A stretch of DNA of 16,244 bases from an uncultured Anaerotruncus sp. Its GTDB lineage: Bacteria; Bacillota; Clostridia; Oscillospirales; Ruminococcaceae. The stretch spans positions 21,952 to 38,195 of the forward strand of contig CAJUJI010000009.1 in NCBI GenBank assembly GCA_910586875.1, read 5' to 3'. A program made the translations under genes and the position numbers. The notes beneath the pieces were generated by a model, which was not told where the DNA came from, did no database searches, and saw only the letters and a list, made by a program, of their open reading frames with translations. This document shows, piece after piece, positions 7,115 through 14,439 of this stretch (position 1 is its first letter; each line of letters starts with the position of its first letter).

Positions 7115-7854
7115 TGGCGTATGGCGCTGCATTTGCAGCTTATTACGACCGCCTGACCGGTGAAATTGATTATCCGGCGCGCGCCCGCTACTTTGACCGC
7201 CTGATTCGCCAGCGTCTGGCGGTAAACAGGCAAACCATTCTGTTGGACCTGGCGTGCGGCACCGGCAGTCTGACCTGTGAGCTGGCGCGTTTGGGCTATG
7301 ATATGATCGGGGTGGACGGCAGCAGCGAAATGCTTTCGGAGGCGTTGGCCAAAAAGCAGAAGGAGCGCGTGCTGTTCCTCTGCCAGCCGATGGAACAGCT
7401 GGATCTTTATGGCACAATTGATGCGGCGGTTTGTGCGCTCGATTCGCTCAATCATATCACCAGCCCACAGGTATTGGAACAGATTTTTCAAAGGGTGTCG
7501 CTGTTTACAGTGCCAGGCGGGGTATTCGTGTTTGACACCAATACCCCTTATAAGCATAGGGAACTGCTGGGCAACCATACTTATGTGTATGATCTGGAGG
7601 ATGTATACTGCGTATGGCAGAATACCACCGATGAAGCATTGCGCACCGAAATTACGCTGGACTTTTTTGTGCGGGACGAGGACGTCTATTACCGCGAGGA
7701 GGAGCAATTTTTTGAGCAATGCTATACCCAGACACAGCTAGAAGAAATTTTAAAGCGTACAGGCTTTGCGCTAGAGGCCGTTTATGCCGGCGACACCGAA
7801 CGGCCGCTTGAGCAGCAGGACCAGCGTGCAGTTTATGTAGCACGCAAATTGTAA
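7114..7854 (+). CDS. Class I SAM-dependent methyltransferase
   Basis: Cytoplasmic S-adenosylmethionine-dependent methyltransferase of 246 residues with a Rossmann-like fold. Motif I is LDLACGTG (44-51), and the acidic residue for the ribose hydroxyls is in GVDGS (66-70). Motif IV-like sequence AAVCALDSLNHI follows at about 105-116. The N-terminus (YYDRLT, residues 10-15) matches a group of clostridial methyltransferases of unknown substrate. There is no tRNA- or DNA-recognition domain, so a small molecule or protein target is possible. The ATG lies inside the yerC stop (TGATG), giving translational coupling with little independent ribosome-binding site. hslO follows after 18 nt. Confidence 0.9.
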   Translation: MAYGAAFAAYYDRLTGEIDYPARARYFDRLIRQRLAVNRQTILLDLACGTGSLTCELARLGYDMIGVDGSSEMLSEALAKKQKERVLFLCQPMEQLDLYGTIDAAVCALDSLNHITSPQVLEQIFQRVSLFTVPGGVFVFDTNTPYKHRELLGNHTYVYDLEDVYCVWQNTTDEALRTEITLDFFVRDEDVYYREEEQFFEQCYTQTQLEEILKRTGFALEAVYAGDTERPLEQQDQRAVYVARKL

Positions 7855-7872
7855 CCGGTAAGGAGACCTGGA

Positions 7873-8754
7873 ATGGGAAAATTGATTCGTACAATTGCGG
7901 CGGATGGTTCGGTTGTCTGCACGGTAATCGATTCCACCGACATTGTAGCACAGTTAGAACAGATTCATCAGCCCTCTGCAACCGTAACGGCGGCATTGGG
8001 GCGGCTGACCACCGCTGCTGCGATTATGGGCAGCCAGCTGAAAAGAGAAACCGACAGCGTAACCATCCGCTTAGCGGGGGATGGGCCGGCAGGCGTTCTG
8101 ATCGCGGTTGCCGATGGGCGGGGAAATCCGCGCGGCTATGTGGCAAATCCGATTGTAGAGATACCGCTGAATCGCTATGGCAAGCTGGATGTTGCAGGTG
8201 CGGTAGGCACTAGCGGTTCGCTGACGGTGATAAAAGACGTGGGATTGCCAGAGCCCTCCACCGGCTCGGTGCCGATTGTGTCCGGCGAGATTGCTGAGGA
8301 CATCACCAGCTATTATGCGGTGAGTGAGCAAACCCCGACCGTCTGTGCATTGGGGGTGCTGGTCAATCCAGATTTGTCGGTGCGTGCAGCAGGTGGCTAT
8401 TTGATTCAGCTGTTGCCGGGTGCTACGGAGGAGGTCATCAGCCGTCTGGAGGAAACGCTCAAAGAGGTACCGCCAATCACTGTGATGGTAGATCGCGGTA
8501 TGTCTCCGCTGGAGATTGCGCAAACGGTGTTGGCGGGCTTTGCACCGCAACTGTTGGAGGAAAAGCAGGTGCAGTACACCTGCACCTGTTCCAAGGCGCG
8601 TGTGGAGCGTGCGTTGGTCAGCATCGGCCGTGACGAGCTGCAAAAGCTGGCGGAGGAACAGGAGCAAACCGAGGTTTGCTGCCACTTCTGCAATCAGAAG
8701 TATACCTTTTCGCGCGCAGACTTGCAGGCGATCTTAAAGCGTTCATTGCCATAA
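7873..8754 (+). CDS. hslO: Redox-regulated molecular chaperone Hsp33
   Basis: Cytoplasmic holdase chaperone that is switched on by oxidative unfolding. At 293 residues it is of standard length. The C-terminal zinc-binding redox switch is intact: C237-x-C239 (TCTCSKAR) and C270-x2-C273 (CCHFC), with an extra Cys269. Under oxidation these cysteines form disulfides, zinc is released and the linker unfolds. Residues in the N-terminal core such as MGSQLKRE and GYVANP match the family. ATG 7873 follows AAGGAG (7860-7865) at 7 nt. It is the last gene of the yerC operon and ends at the hairpin 8765-8796. Confidence 0.96.
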   Translation: MGKLIRTIAADGSVVCTVIDSTDIVAQLEQIHQPSATVTAALGRLTTAAAIMGSQLKRETDSVTIRLAGDGPAGVLIAVADGRGNPRGYVANPIVEIPLNRYGKLDVAGAVGTSGSLTVIKDVGLPEPSTGSVPIVSGEIAEDITSYYAVSEQTPTVCALGVLVNPDLSVRAAGGYLIQLLPGATEEVISRLEETLKEVPPITVMVDRGMSPLEIAQTVLAGFAPQLLEEKQVQYTCTCSKARVERALVSIGRDELQKLAEEQEQTEVCCHFCNQKYTFSRADLQAILKRSLP

Positions 8755-8764
8755 CAAAAACGAT

Positions 8765-8796
8765 AAAGCACCGCGGTCATTAGGCCGTGGTGCTTT
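8765..8796. terminator. Hairpin terminator between hslO and galU
   Basis: A 12-bp stem (8765-8776 with 8785-8796, one G-U pair, eight-base loop) lies between convergent genes. The following T-runs are short and interrupted on both strands, so termination may be partial. Confidence 0.65.
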
Positions 8797-8817
8797 CACT
8801 TTATGCAATGCAGGTTC

Positions 8818-9687
8818 TTAGAGGGTGGAGGAAAGATTCTTGAGATATTCGCGGAAGCCCGTGCCAATTTCCGGATGGGTTAGGCCGACCTCTACAATTG
8901 CCTGTAGGATGCCGAGCTTGTTGCCCATATCGTAGCGGGTGCCCTCATATGCAACCCCCATCATACCGCCATGCTTTGCGATGGTGCGCATAGCGTCGGT
9001 CAACTGGATTTCACCATTGCGGGAAGGCGGTGTATGCGCCAGAATATCAAAGATGTCCGGTGTCAGCACACAGCGTCCCAAAATCGCGAAATTAGAGAGG
9101 ATTTCCTCCGGCATCGGTTTTTCGATCATATCGAACACATCATAAATGTTGTCCTGTACCTGCGCGACGTCCAGCGTGCAATAGCTGGGCAGCAGCTCGT
9201 CTGGCACCTGCTTGATGCCAACAGTGCTCTTGCCATACTGCTCGGTGGCGGCAATCAGCTGTCCAATCGCAGGCTTTTGTGAAATGATCACATCATCTCC
9301 ATAAAGCACTGCAAACGGCTCGTTTCCGACAAAGGATTTGGCGCACCAAACCGCATGACCCAGACCGCGAGTTTCCTTCTGGCGGACATATTGGATGTTG
9401 CACAGATTCGCCAGACCCACCACCTGCTCAAGCAGGTCGTGCTTGCCGGAGGAAAGCAGCTTTTCCTCCAGCTCCGGCGCATGGTCAAAGTGATCCTCAA
9501 TCAGCGATTTTCCGCGGTTGGTGATAATCAGGATGTCCTTGATTCCACTGGCGACCGCCTCTTCCACAATATATTGGATGGCAGGCTTGTCCACAATCGG
9601 CAGCATTTCCTTTGGCACAGCTTTCGATGCGGGCAGCACACGGGTGCCGAGCCCTGCGGCAGGGATGACCGCCTTTTTTACCTTCAT
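8818..9687 (-). CDS. galU: UTP--glucose-1-phosphate uridylyltransferase
   Basis: Makes UDP-glucose from UTP and glucose-1-phosphate, the precursor for wall polysaccharide, glycolipid and galactose metabolism; cytoplasmic. The nucleotide-binding motif is at the N-terminus (AAGLGTR, residues 10-16), followed by the conserved PKEMLPIVDKP (25-35) and YGDD further on. The length of 289-290 residues is standard. ATG 9687 is chosen; the adjacent in-frame TTG 9690 is also well placed behind AGGAGG (9703-9698) and cannot be excluded. The in-frame extension further upstream overlaps the preceding gene and is not needed. It starts 28 nt after the RING/DUF2628 gene and is probably co-transcribed with it. 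Confidence 0.96.
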   Translation of the reverse strand: MKVKKAVIPAAGLGTRVLPASKAVPKEMLPIVDKPAIQYIVEEAVASGIKDILIITNRGKSLIEDHFDHAPELEEKLLSSGKHDLLEQVVGLANLCNIQYVRQKETRGLGHAVWCAKSFVGNEPFAVLYGDDVIISQKPAIGQLIAATEQYGKSTVGIKQVPDELLPSYCTLDVAQVQDNIYDVFDMIEKPMPEEILSNFAILGRCVLTPDIFDILAHTPPSRNGEIQLTDAMRTIAKHGGMMGVAYEGTRYDMGNKLGILQAIVEVGLTHPEIGTGFREYLKNLSSTL

Positions 9688-9715
9688 CAAGGGGAGCCCT
9701 CCTTCAAATATTTTT

Positions 9716-10708
9716 TTAGATGGTTTGGTTATAAACAATGGCGGCAACTACCTCGCAAGCGATGTAGATGACCAGAAAAACACCAACGGCGCAGAGGATC
9801 ACCGCCAGGCGGCTGGTCTTTCCGCGGCGTGCAAGCGTTTCGGTATAATGGGTGTCATCAAAGGCGCCATCCGGTGCAGTACAGGCAGCGCGGATTCTGC
9901 GAATGCGGTTGAGCACATGCGACATATAGACGCGGTTGCCAAACAGGGACATCGTAAAGCCGGATGCAAACAGGATAATCCGCGCAATTTTAATGGCAGA
10001 GTAGGCCCAGATATACTGGGTGGGGGTAAACGGCGCAGGGTTGATGCCTTTGAGGATAATTTCAATATTTTCATACACATAGACCATATATTCCGGCAAC
10101 GCCACCAAGGTGGGAAGCTGCGCCAGCAGAAAAAGTCCCAACAGCAGTCCCCCCACCAGGTACATTTTACGGTAGAAGAAATAGAGAAAATTAAAGAAGA
10201 AGGCGGCTAGATTTGGCGAGACGCCACCGCGCAGAGAAAGCTGTTTAAAGCGCGGCAGAAAATAGCGCGAATTGCTGCCGATGTAAAGAGCAATATCACG
10301 TGCGCTAACCCCTTCAATTTCCTCCTCAGGAGAAAGACCACCAAAGGCCGAATTATAGGCTGCTGAAGCCGCCGCCCGCAAATCCTGCCAGCCGTCCGCC
10401 GGCCGGTGGGTGCACGCGGAAGGCCCCTTTATCGGTGCGCCGCAAATTTGGCAGAAAATGCCGCTGGCGGGATTGTTTGCACCGCAACACGGGCAGCTGG
10501 TGCCGCCCTGCTGTTCCTGTTGGGAATCTTCCTGGGAAGGCTGCCAGGTATGCCCTTTGATATGCAGCTCATCCAACGCGCAATGTCCCAACTGTTGATA
10601 GCAGGAACGATGATGCGGTGCGCCGCAGATTGGACATACAACAATATCGTCATTGTCAGTAAACTTTTTCTCACATACCGGACAACGTGCACCTGTATAG
10701 TTTGCCAA
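9716..10708 (-). CDS. Prokaryotic RING-like / zinc-ribbon / DUF2628 membrane protein
   Basis: A 330-residue membrane protein of unknown function. The N-terminus has a RING-like zinc cluster (C9-x2-C12, C25-x2-C28, then H32/H33 and C36, C43). A zinc ribbon follows (C72-x2-C75, C86-x2-C89). After a linker, residues about 148-205 resemble DUF2628 (RYFLPRF, then FFNFLYFFYRKMY). Hydrophobic segments lie near 166-178, 183-203, 233-258 and 302-327. Prokaryotic RING-like modules resemble the eukaryotic ubiquitin-ligase fold but ligase activity must not be assumed. It starts at TTG 10708, 8 nt after CAGGAG; no in-frame ATG is better placed. First gene of a two-gene operon with galU. Confidence 0.85.
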   Translation of the reverse strand: MANYTGARCPVCEKKFTDNDDIVVCPICGAPHHRSCYQQLGHCALDELHIKGHTWQPSQEDSQQEQQGGTSCPCCGANNPASGIFCQICGAPIKGPSACTHRPADGWQDLRAAASAAYNSAFGGLSPEEEIEGVSARDIALYIGSNSRYFLPRFKQLSLRGGVSPNLAAFFFNFLYFFYRKMYLVGGLLLGLFLLAQLPTLVALPEYMVYVYENIEIILKGINPAPFTPTQYIWAYSAIKIARIILFASGFTMSLFGNRVYMSHVLNRIRRIRAACTAPDGAFDDTHYTETLARRGKTSRLAVILCAVGVFLVIYIACEVVAAIVYNQTI

Positions 10709-10759
10709 AAAATCAACTCCTGATTATCTTGTCTGCATAATTCATCATTCTAACAAATT

Positions 10760-10788
10760 ATGATACATAGATTGTAAGCTTTTTTCAA
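10760..10788 (-). promoter_or_regulatory. Predicted promoter of the RING/DUF2628-galU operon
   Basis: On the minus strand TTGAAA (10788-10783), 17 nt, then TATCAT (10765-10760). Both hexamers match the sigma-A consensus at five of six positions. It lies about 50 nt before the TTG start. Confidence 0.7.
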
Positions 10789-10946
10789 GGGCGTAATTAT
10801 GAACATTTCTCACTTTTTGCAGAAATTTCCCACAAAATTACGATAATTATAGTAGTGTCGCAGCTGTGAACCCAATTGCAATCATATGCTTGCCGCTGAT
10901 TTCAAACGATACTGGTTTTGCCTATACGAAAAAGGCAGAGAATCCC

Positions 10947-10975
10947 TTTACTTTTCGCTAAAAAAATAATATAAT
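10947..10975 (+). promoter_or_regulatory. Predicted promoter of prfB
   Basis: TTTACT (10947-10952), a 17-nt spacer and a perfect TATAAT (10970-10975), about 48 nt before the prfB start. Confidence 0.75.
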
Positions 10976-11023
10976 AAATTCTTAGAAAATTTGTGAATCA
11001 ATATAAGGAATGGTGTGACCGAT

Positions 11024-12154
11024 ATGTTACAATTTGAAGAACTGCGGCTGCGGCTGGAGGGCCATCAGGATGAGGTTGCCGAGCTGCGTCAGGCCATTGG
11101 CTATGAAGGGCTCAAACGCCGGCTGGAGGAATTGGAGGCCAAAACGACCGTGCCCGGCTTTTGGAATGATGTAGAAAAATCGCAGCAAAACCAGCTGGAG
11201 ACGGCAAAGGTCAAGGGAAAGCTGGAGGCGTACGACGGGCTGAGCGCGCTGTATGAGGACACCTTGACTTTGATTGAGCTGGCCAATGAGGAGAATGATG
11301 AGAGTGTTTATACAGAGGCAATCGAGGATGTAGAGCGCTTTGAGAAGGAGCTGGAAACACAGAAGCTAACCACCCTGCTCACCGGAAAATACGATGCGAG
11401 CAATGCAATTGTGACCTTTCACGCGGGTGCGGGCGGCACAGAGGCCCAGGACTGGGCGCAGATGCTTTACCGTATGTATACCCGCTGGGCGGAGCGCCAT
11501 GGTTTTACCTATCGGATTCTTGACTATCTGGATGGGGATGAAGCGGGACTGAAAAGCGCCTCCATCATGATAGAGGGGGAGAATGCGTATGGGTTTTTGC
11601 GCTCGGAAAGCGGCGTACATCGTTTGGTGCGCGTTTCCCCATTCGATGCGTCAGGTAGGCGGCACACCTCGTTTGCGTCGGTGGAGGTGCTGCCGGAGCT
11701 GAGTGAGGATATGAGCGTAGAAATCCGGCCGGAGGATATCAAAATGGACGTGTTCCGCTCAAGCGGTGCAGGTGGCCAGCATATCAATAAAACCTCGTCA
11801 GCGGTGCGGCTGACCCATCTGCCAACCGGCATTGTGGTTTCCTGCCAAAACGAGCGCAGCCAGTTCCAAAACCGCGACATGTGCATGAAGATGCTGACCG
11901 CAAAGCTGGTGGAGATTAAGGAGCGTGAGCATCTGAATAATATCAGCGAAATCAAGGGAGATCAGATGCAAATTGCCTGGGGCAGCCAGATCCGCTCCTA
12001 TGTGTTTATGCCTTATACCATGGCAAAGGACACCCGCACGAAATTTGAGAATACCAACATCAATGCGGTGATGGATGGAGACCTGGACGGCTTTATCAAC
12101 GCGTATCTCAAAGCAGCAAGCTTAGGGACACTGGGTGCGGCAGAGGATCTCTAA
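11024..12154 (+). CDS. prfB: Peptide chain release factor 2
   Basis: Reads UGA and UAA stop codons on the ribosome and triggers release of the finished peptide. The RF2-specific codon-recognition tripeptide SPF is at residues 205-207 and the catalytic GGQ at 250-252 (GAGGQHINK), counted from ATG 11024; these match the E. coli RF2 numbers. The product has 376 residues, somewhat longer than E. coli RF2 because of its C-terminal tail. Most bacterial prfB genes need a +1 frameshift at an in-frame UGA near codon 26; here the frame is continuous. The start is uncertain: GTG 11015 is closer to AAGGA (11005-11009), while the N-terminus MLQFEEL from ATG 11024 fits the family better. A terminator follows. 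Confidence 0.97.
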   Translation: MLQFEELRLRLEGHQDEVAELRQAIGYEGLKRRLEELEAKTTVPGFWNDVEKSQQNQLETAKVKGKLEAYDGLSALYEDTLTLIELANEENDESVYTEAIEDVERFEKELETQKLTTLLTGKYDASNAIVTFHAGAGGTEAQDWAQMLYRMYTRWAERHGFTYRILDYLDGDEAGLKSASIMIEGENAYGFLRSESGVHRLVRVSPFDASGRRHTSFASVEVLPELSEDMSVEIRPEDIKMDVFRSSGAGGQHINKTSSAVRLTHLPTGIVVSCQNERSQFQNRDMCMKMLTAKLVEIKEREHLNNISEIKGDQMQIAWGSQIRSYVFMPYTMAKDTRTKFENTNINAVMDGDLDGFINAYLKAASLGTLGAAEDL

Positions 12155-12168
12155 TCGTTTTATCAAAA

Positions 12169-12198
12169 AACAACCTCCATGTAGGGGGTTGTTTTTGT
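12169..12198. terminator. Bidirectional terminator between prfB and vanZ-like gene
   Basis: AACAACCTCC pairs with GGGGGTTGTT (10-bp stem with a G-U pair, five-base loop). A T-run follows on the plus strand, and on the minus strand from the preceding A-run. Confidence 0.85.
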
Positions 12199-12259
12199 AT
12201 CAGCAGATTTATTCTGATCTAAAGATGGTTTTACGGCAACAGCGGAAGCATTGCAACCT

Positions 12260-12778
12260 TTATTTTAGCCGCAAACCAAAGAGCAATTTATAAGCGCACC
12301 AGCCGAGCGCTGTACCGATGGTATTAAACAGCAGGTCGTCAAGATCAGCGATGCCGGTGGCGAGCAGATATTGACTCAGCTCGATCAATGCGGAGCAGCC
12401 CGCTCCCCAAAATACAGCCCTTTGAAAGGCTCGATGCTGCGGGAACGCCAGCGGCAACAGCAGTCCAAACGGCACAAACCAGACAATATTGCCCACAATG
12501 TTGTAAAACAGATCCAGTGCAGGCAGACCAATCAGTGCGACAATCGGGAGCAGGTTTACGATTCGCTGTGCGGATGTGCCGATCCCGTAGCGCCAGATGG
12601 TGATTGCCAGCAAGCAAAGCAGGTAGCCGACAAATGCAGCAAGCCAGAATTCCCGCAAGGAGATAATTTTTTGGCGGCGCAGTTTCAACCAGCACAGCCG
12701 CCCCGCAAGCCAACACAGCCATAACGGGAATGCGGTGGTCAACGCCTGAATGGTGAATGCAAGTGCGCGCCCGAACAA
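12260..12778 (-). CDS. VanZ-family membrane protein
   Basis: A 172-residue integral membrane protein of the VanZ family, named for a teicoplanin-resistance accessory gene; most chromosomal members have no proven role, so resistance should not be inferred. The family pattern is clear: NLLPI (76-80), NIVGNIVWFVPFG (93-105), E133-x2-SQ136 and DLDDLLFNTIGTALG (145-159). Four or five hydrophobic helices are visible (about 8-30, 44-62, 78-110, 121-139, 152-168). TTG 12778 lies 8 nt after GGGAGG. An ATG at 12785 reads a different frame and gives an implausible protein. It is divergent from the coaX-like gene and ends toward the prfB terminator. Confidence 0.88.
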   Translation of the reverse strand: MFGRALAFTIQALTTAFPLWLCWLAGRLCWLKLRRQKIISLREFWLAAFVGYLLCLLAITIWRYGIGTSAQRIVNLLPIVALIGLPALDLFYNIVGNIVWFVPFGLLLPLAFPQHRAFQRAVFWGAGCSALIELSQYLLATGIADLDDLLFNTIGTALGWCAYKLLFGLRLK

Positions 12779-12797
12779 AGGACATCCCTCCCAGGTA

Positions 12798-12827
12798 ATT
12801 TTAACATAAAATGGGAAAGGTTTGCAA
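12798..12827 (-). promoter_or_regulatory. Possible promoter of the vanZ-like gene
   Basis: On the minus strand TTGCAA (12827-12822), 18 nt, then TAAAAT (12803-12798), only about 20 nt before the TTG start. The leader would be short and the -35 is moderate. Confidence 0.45.
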
Positions 12828-12835
12828 GAGGGGTA

Positions 12836-12863
12836 TTGACAAGCAATTTTGCGATACTATAAT
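12836..12863 (+). promoter_or_regulatory. Consensus promoter of the coaX-like operon
   Basis: TTGACA (12836-12841), a 16-nt spacer and TATAAT (12858-12863). Both hexamers are perfect sigma-A consensus, suggesting strong constitutive expression. The start codon is about 43 nt downstream. Confidence 0.85.
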
Positions 12864-12906
12864 AAATGTTAGGGTTTTCTGGAATGATTTGCAGGGAGGT
12901 GGTCCA

Positions 12907-13683
12907 ATGATTTTGACCGTACATATCGACAATCGTGTGATTACATTGGCGGTTTACGACGGCGAAAAACAGCGGGTTTCCACCTCGGTAGGCACCGATT
13001 TGTGCGGCACCAGCGACCAATACGCGGCGGTACTCTATGCAGTGTTAGGCTTCTCCGGCACCGATACAGACACCTTGGAAGGTGCTGTAATCTCGTCGGT
13101 GGTGCCATCGCTGACACCGGTGCTTCGCCGCGCGGTTGAGCGGCTTTGCGGCCATGCGCCGCTGGTGGTGGGCGCCGGCATCAAAACCGGACTGAATTTG
13201 CGTCTGGACAGCGTGGGAACGGTCGGATCGGATTTTATCTGCAATGCTGTGGCGGCGTTGCAGGAATTCAAACCTCCATTGGTGGTGATACACCTGACCA
13301 ATGCAACCACCTTTGCAGCGATTGACGACAAGGGTGTGTTCATTGGGCGGTCGATTCTGCCGGGCGTAGAAAGCTCACTGGAGCATCTTTGCAAAAGCTC
13401 CGCGCAGCTGCCGGATGTCTCGTTTGATACCGATGCGGCGTTGTTGGGCAAAAATACCGCCGATGCAATTCGCTCGGGGATTTTGTACAGCTCACTGTGT
13501 CTGTTGGAAGGGATGTTCAATCGCTATCAGCAGGCGCTAGGCGGACAGGCGCAAGGAATTGTCACCGGCACAGAGCTTGCACAGATTCTTTGCGAGCGTT
13601 GTGCAGAACCGCTTTTGTACCGGCCGCAGCTGCTGCATGATGGACTGCGGCTGCTTTATGCAAAAAACCGGAAAAACACCTGA
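12907..13683 (+). CDS. Divergent type III pantothenate kinase-like (CoaX) protein
   Basis: CoaX phosphorylates pantothenate, the first step of coenzyme A synthesis. This 258-residue protein aligns along its length with CoaX (ISSVVP 62-67, GIKTGLN 91-97, LPGVE 151-155, GKNT 181-184, SGIL 190-193), but key residues differ. The phosphate-binding DxGNT at the N-terminus is H6-I-D-N-R. GADR is GSDF (107-110, Asp109 kept). DFGTATT is H129-L-T-N-ATT. ATGG is VTGT (219-222). Two of the three conserved aspartates are thus histidines. It may be inactive, altered, or regulatory; automatic annotation as a kinase should be doubted. ATG 12907 follows GGGAGG at about 7 nt. It leads an operon with an ECF transporter S component. 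Confidence 0.8.
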   Translation: MILTVHIDNRVITLAVYDGEKQRVSTSVGTDLCGTSDQYAAVLYAVLGFSGTDTDTLEGAVISSVVPSLTPVLRRAVERLCGHAPLVVGAGIKTGLNLRLDSVGTVGSDFICNAVAALQEFKPPLVVIHLTNATTFAAIDDKGVFIGRSILPGVESSLEHLCKSSAQLPDVSFDTDAALLGKNTADAIRSGILYSSLCLLEGMFNRYQQALGGQAQGIVTGTELAQILCERCAEPLLYRPQLLHDGLRLLYAKNRKNT

Positions 13684-13727
13684 TACGGCCAACAGTACCG
13701 TTCGCTGATTTTCACCAGCGGATGGAG

Positions 13728-13761
13728 CTTTTGGGCGATTAAGAGCGTTGCATCCCAAAAG
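13728..13761 (+). other. Hairpin in the leader of the ECF S-component gene
   Basis: CTTTTGGG (13728-13735) and CCCAAAAG (13754-13761) form an 8-bp stem with an 18-nt loop, ending 12 nt before the AGGAGG of the next gene. No T-run follows, so it is not an intrinsic terminator. It may tune translation or mRNA decay between the two genes. Confidence 0.4.
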
Positions 13762-13786
13762 GGAGCGACAGCTAGGAGGAGTTATT

Positions 13787-14416
13787 TTGGAAAACACAGC
13801 AAAAACAAAGTATCTGGTTCAGTTGTCTCTGATGGTAGCCGTCGTGGTAGTGGTCGCGTTTGTGCCATTTCTCGGGTTTGTGCCATTGGGGGTAATCAAG
13901 GCGACAACGGTGCACATTCCGGTCATCATTGGCGCAATCCTGCTTGGCCCAAAGGCGGGGGCGGTTTTGGGCGCAGTGTTTGGGCTGACGAGTATTATCA
14001 AAAATACAATGGAGCCAGCGGTCGTTTCGTTTGTATTCACGCCACTGATTCCGGCGCCGGGCGAGACAGCCGGCAGCTTAAAGGCGCTGATTATTGCGCT
14101 GGTGCCGCGAATTCTTACCGGAGTGCTGGCGGCGCTGATCTTTCGTGTGGTAGCTCGTTTTGATCATAAGAAGATTGTAGCCTGTGCAGTAGCCGGTTTG
14201 GTGGGTTCGATGACCAATACCATTTTAGTAATGGGGAGCATTTATTTTTTGTTTGGCCAACAGTACGCTGCTGCAAAGCAGGTCGCTTTCGAGGCGCTTG
14301 CAGGGGTACTTATGGGGGTTGTATTCACAAATGGGCTGGCTGAGGCAGCCGTGGCGGTGGTATTGTGCATTGTGATTGCAAAGCCGTTGCTGAGCATGTT
14401 TGACAGACAGCGTTAA
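13787..14416 (+). CDS. ECF transporter S component (substrate-binding membrane subunit)
   Basis: Membrane subunit that gives an energy-coupling-factor importer its vitamin specificity; it works with EcfA, EcfA' and EcfT, encoded elsewhere. The 209-residue protein has about six hydrophobic helices. It bears the S-component pattern VHIPVIIGAILLGPKAGA (42-59) followed by GAVFGLTS (62-69). The substrate is not readable from motifs, but the adjacent CoaX-like gene suggests pantothenate or a related compound; this is inference. The start is TTG 13787, 7 nt after AGGAGG (13774-13779); the in-frame ATG 13748 has no ribosome-binding site and lies in the leader hairpin. Co-directional with the coaX-like gene (103 nt) and the SMI1 gene (23 nt). 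Confidence 0.88.
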   Translation: MENTAKTKYLVQLSLMVAVVVVVAFVPFLGFVPLGVIKATTVHIPVIIGAILLGPKAGAVLGAVFGLTSIIKNTMEPAVVSFVFTPLIPAPGETAGSLKALIIALVPRILTGVLAALIFRVVARFDHKKIVACAVAGLVGSMTNTILVMGSIYFLFGQQYAAAKQVAFEALAGVLMGVVFTNGLAEAAVAVVLCIVIAKPLLSMFDRQR

Positions 14417-14439
14417 ACAGTTCTAAGAGGAGGGTGAGC

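Larger units (their letters stand above)
10709..11023. other. Divergent intergenic region upstream of prfB
   Basis: About 310 bp of AT-rich sequence between the divergent RING/DUF2628 and prfB genes. It holds one promoter for each side. The roughly 150 bp between the two promoters shows no gene with a ribosome-binding site, no strong hairpin and no riboswitch that I recognise. Confidence 0.6.

Noticed and set aside
9518..10210. Plus-strand open frame of 230 codons across galU and the RING/DUF2628 gene
   Set aside because: It runs antisense to two well-supported genes, without start signals or domain features.
10886..10969. 27-codon plus-strand frame upstream of prfB
   Set aside because: It has no ribosome-binding site and runs into the prfB promoter; it is best seen as chance.
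12345..12785. ATG 12785 frame as the start of the vanZ-like gene
   Set aside because: It reads another frame and gives a protein without VanZ motifs; the TTG 12778 frame has all of them.
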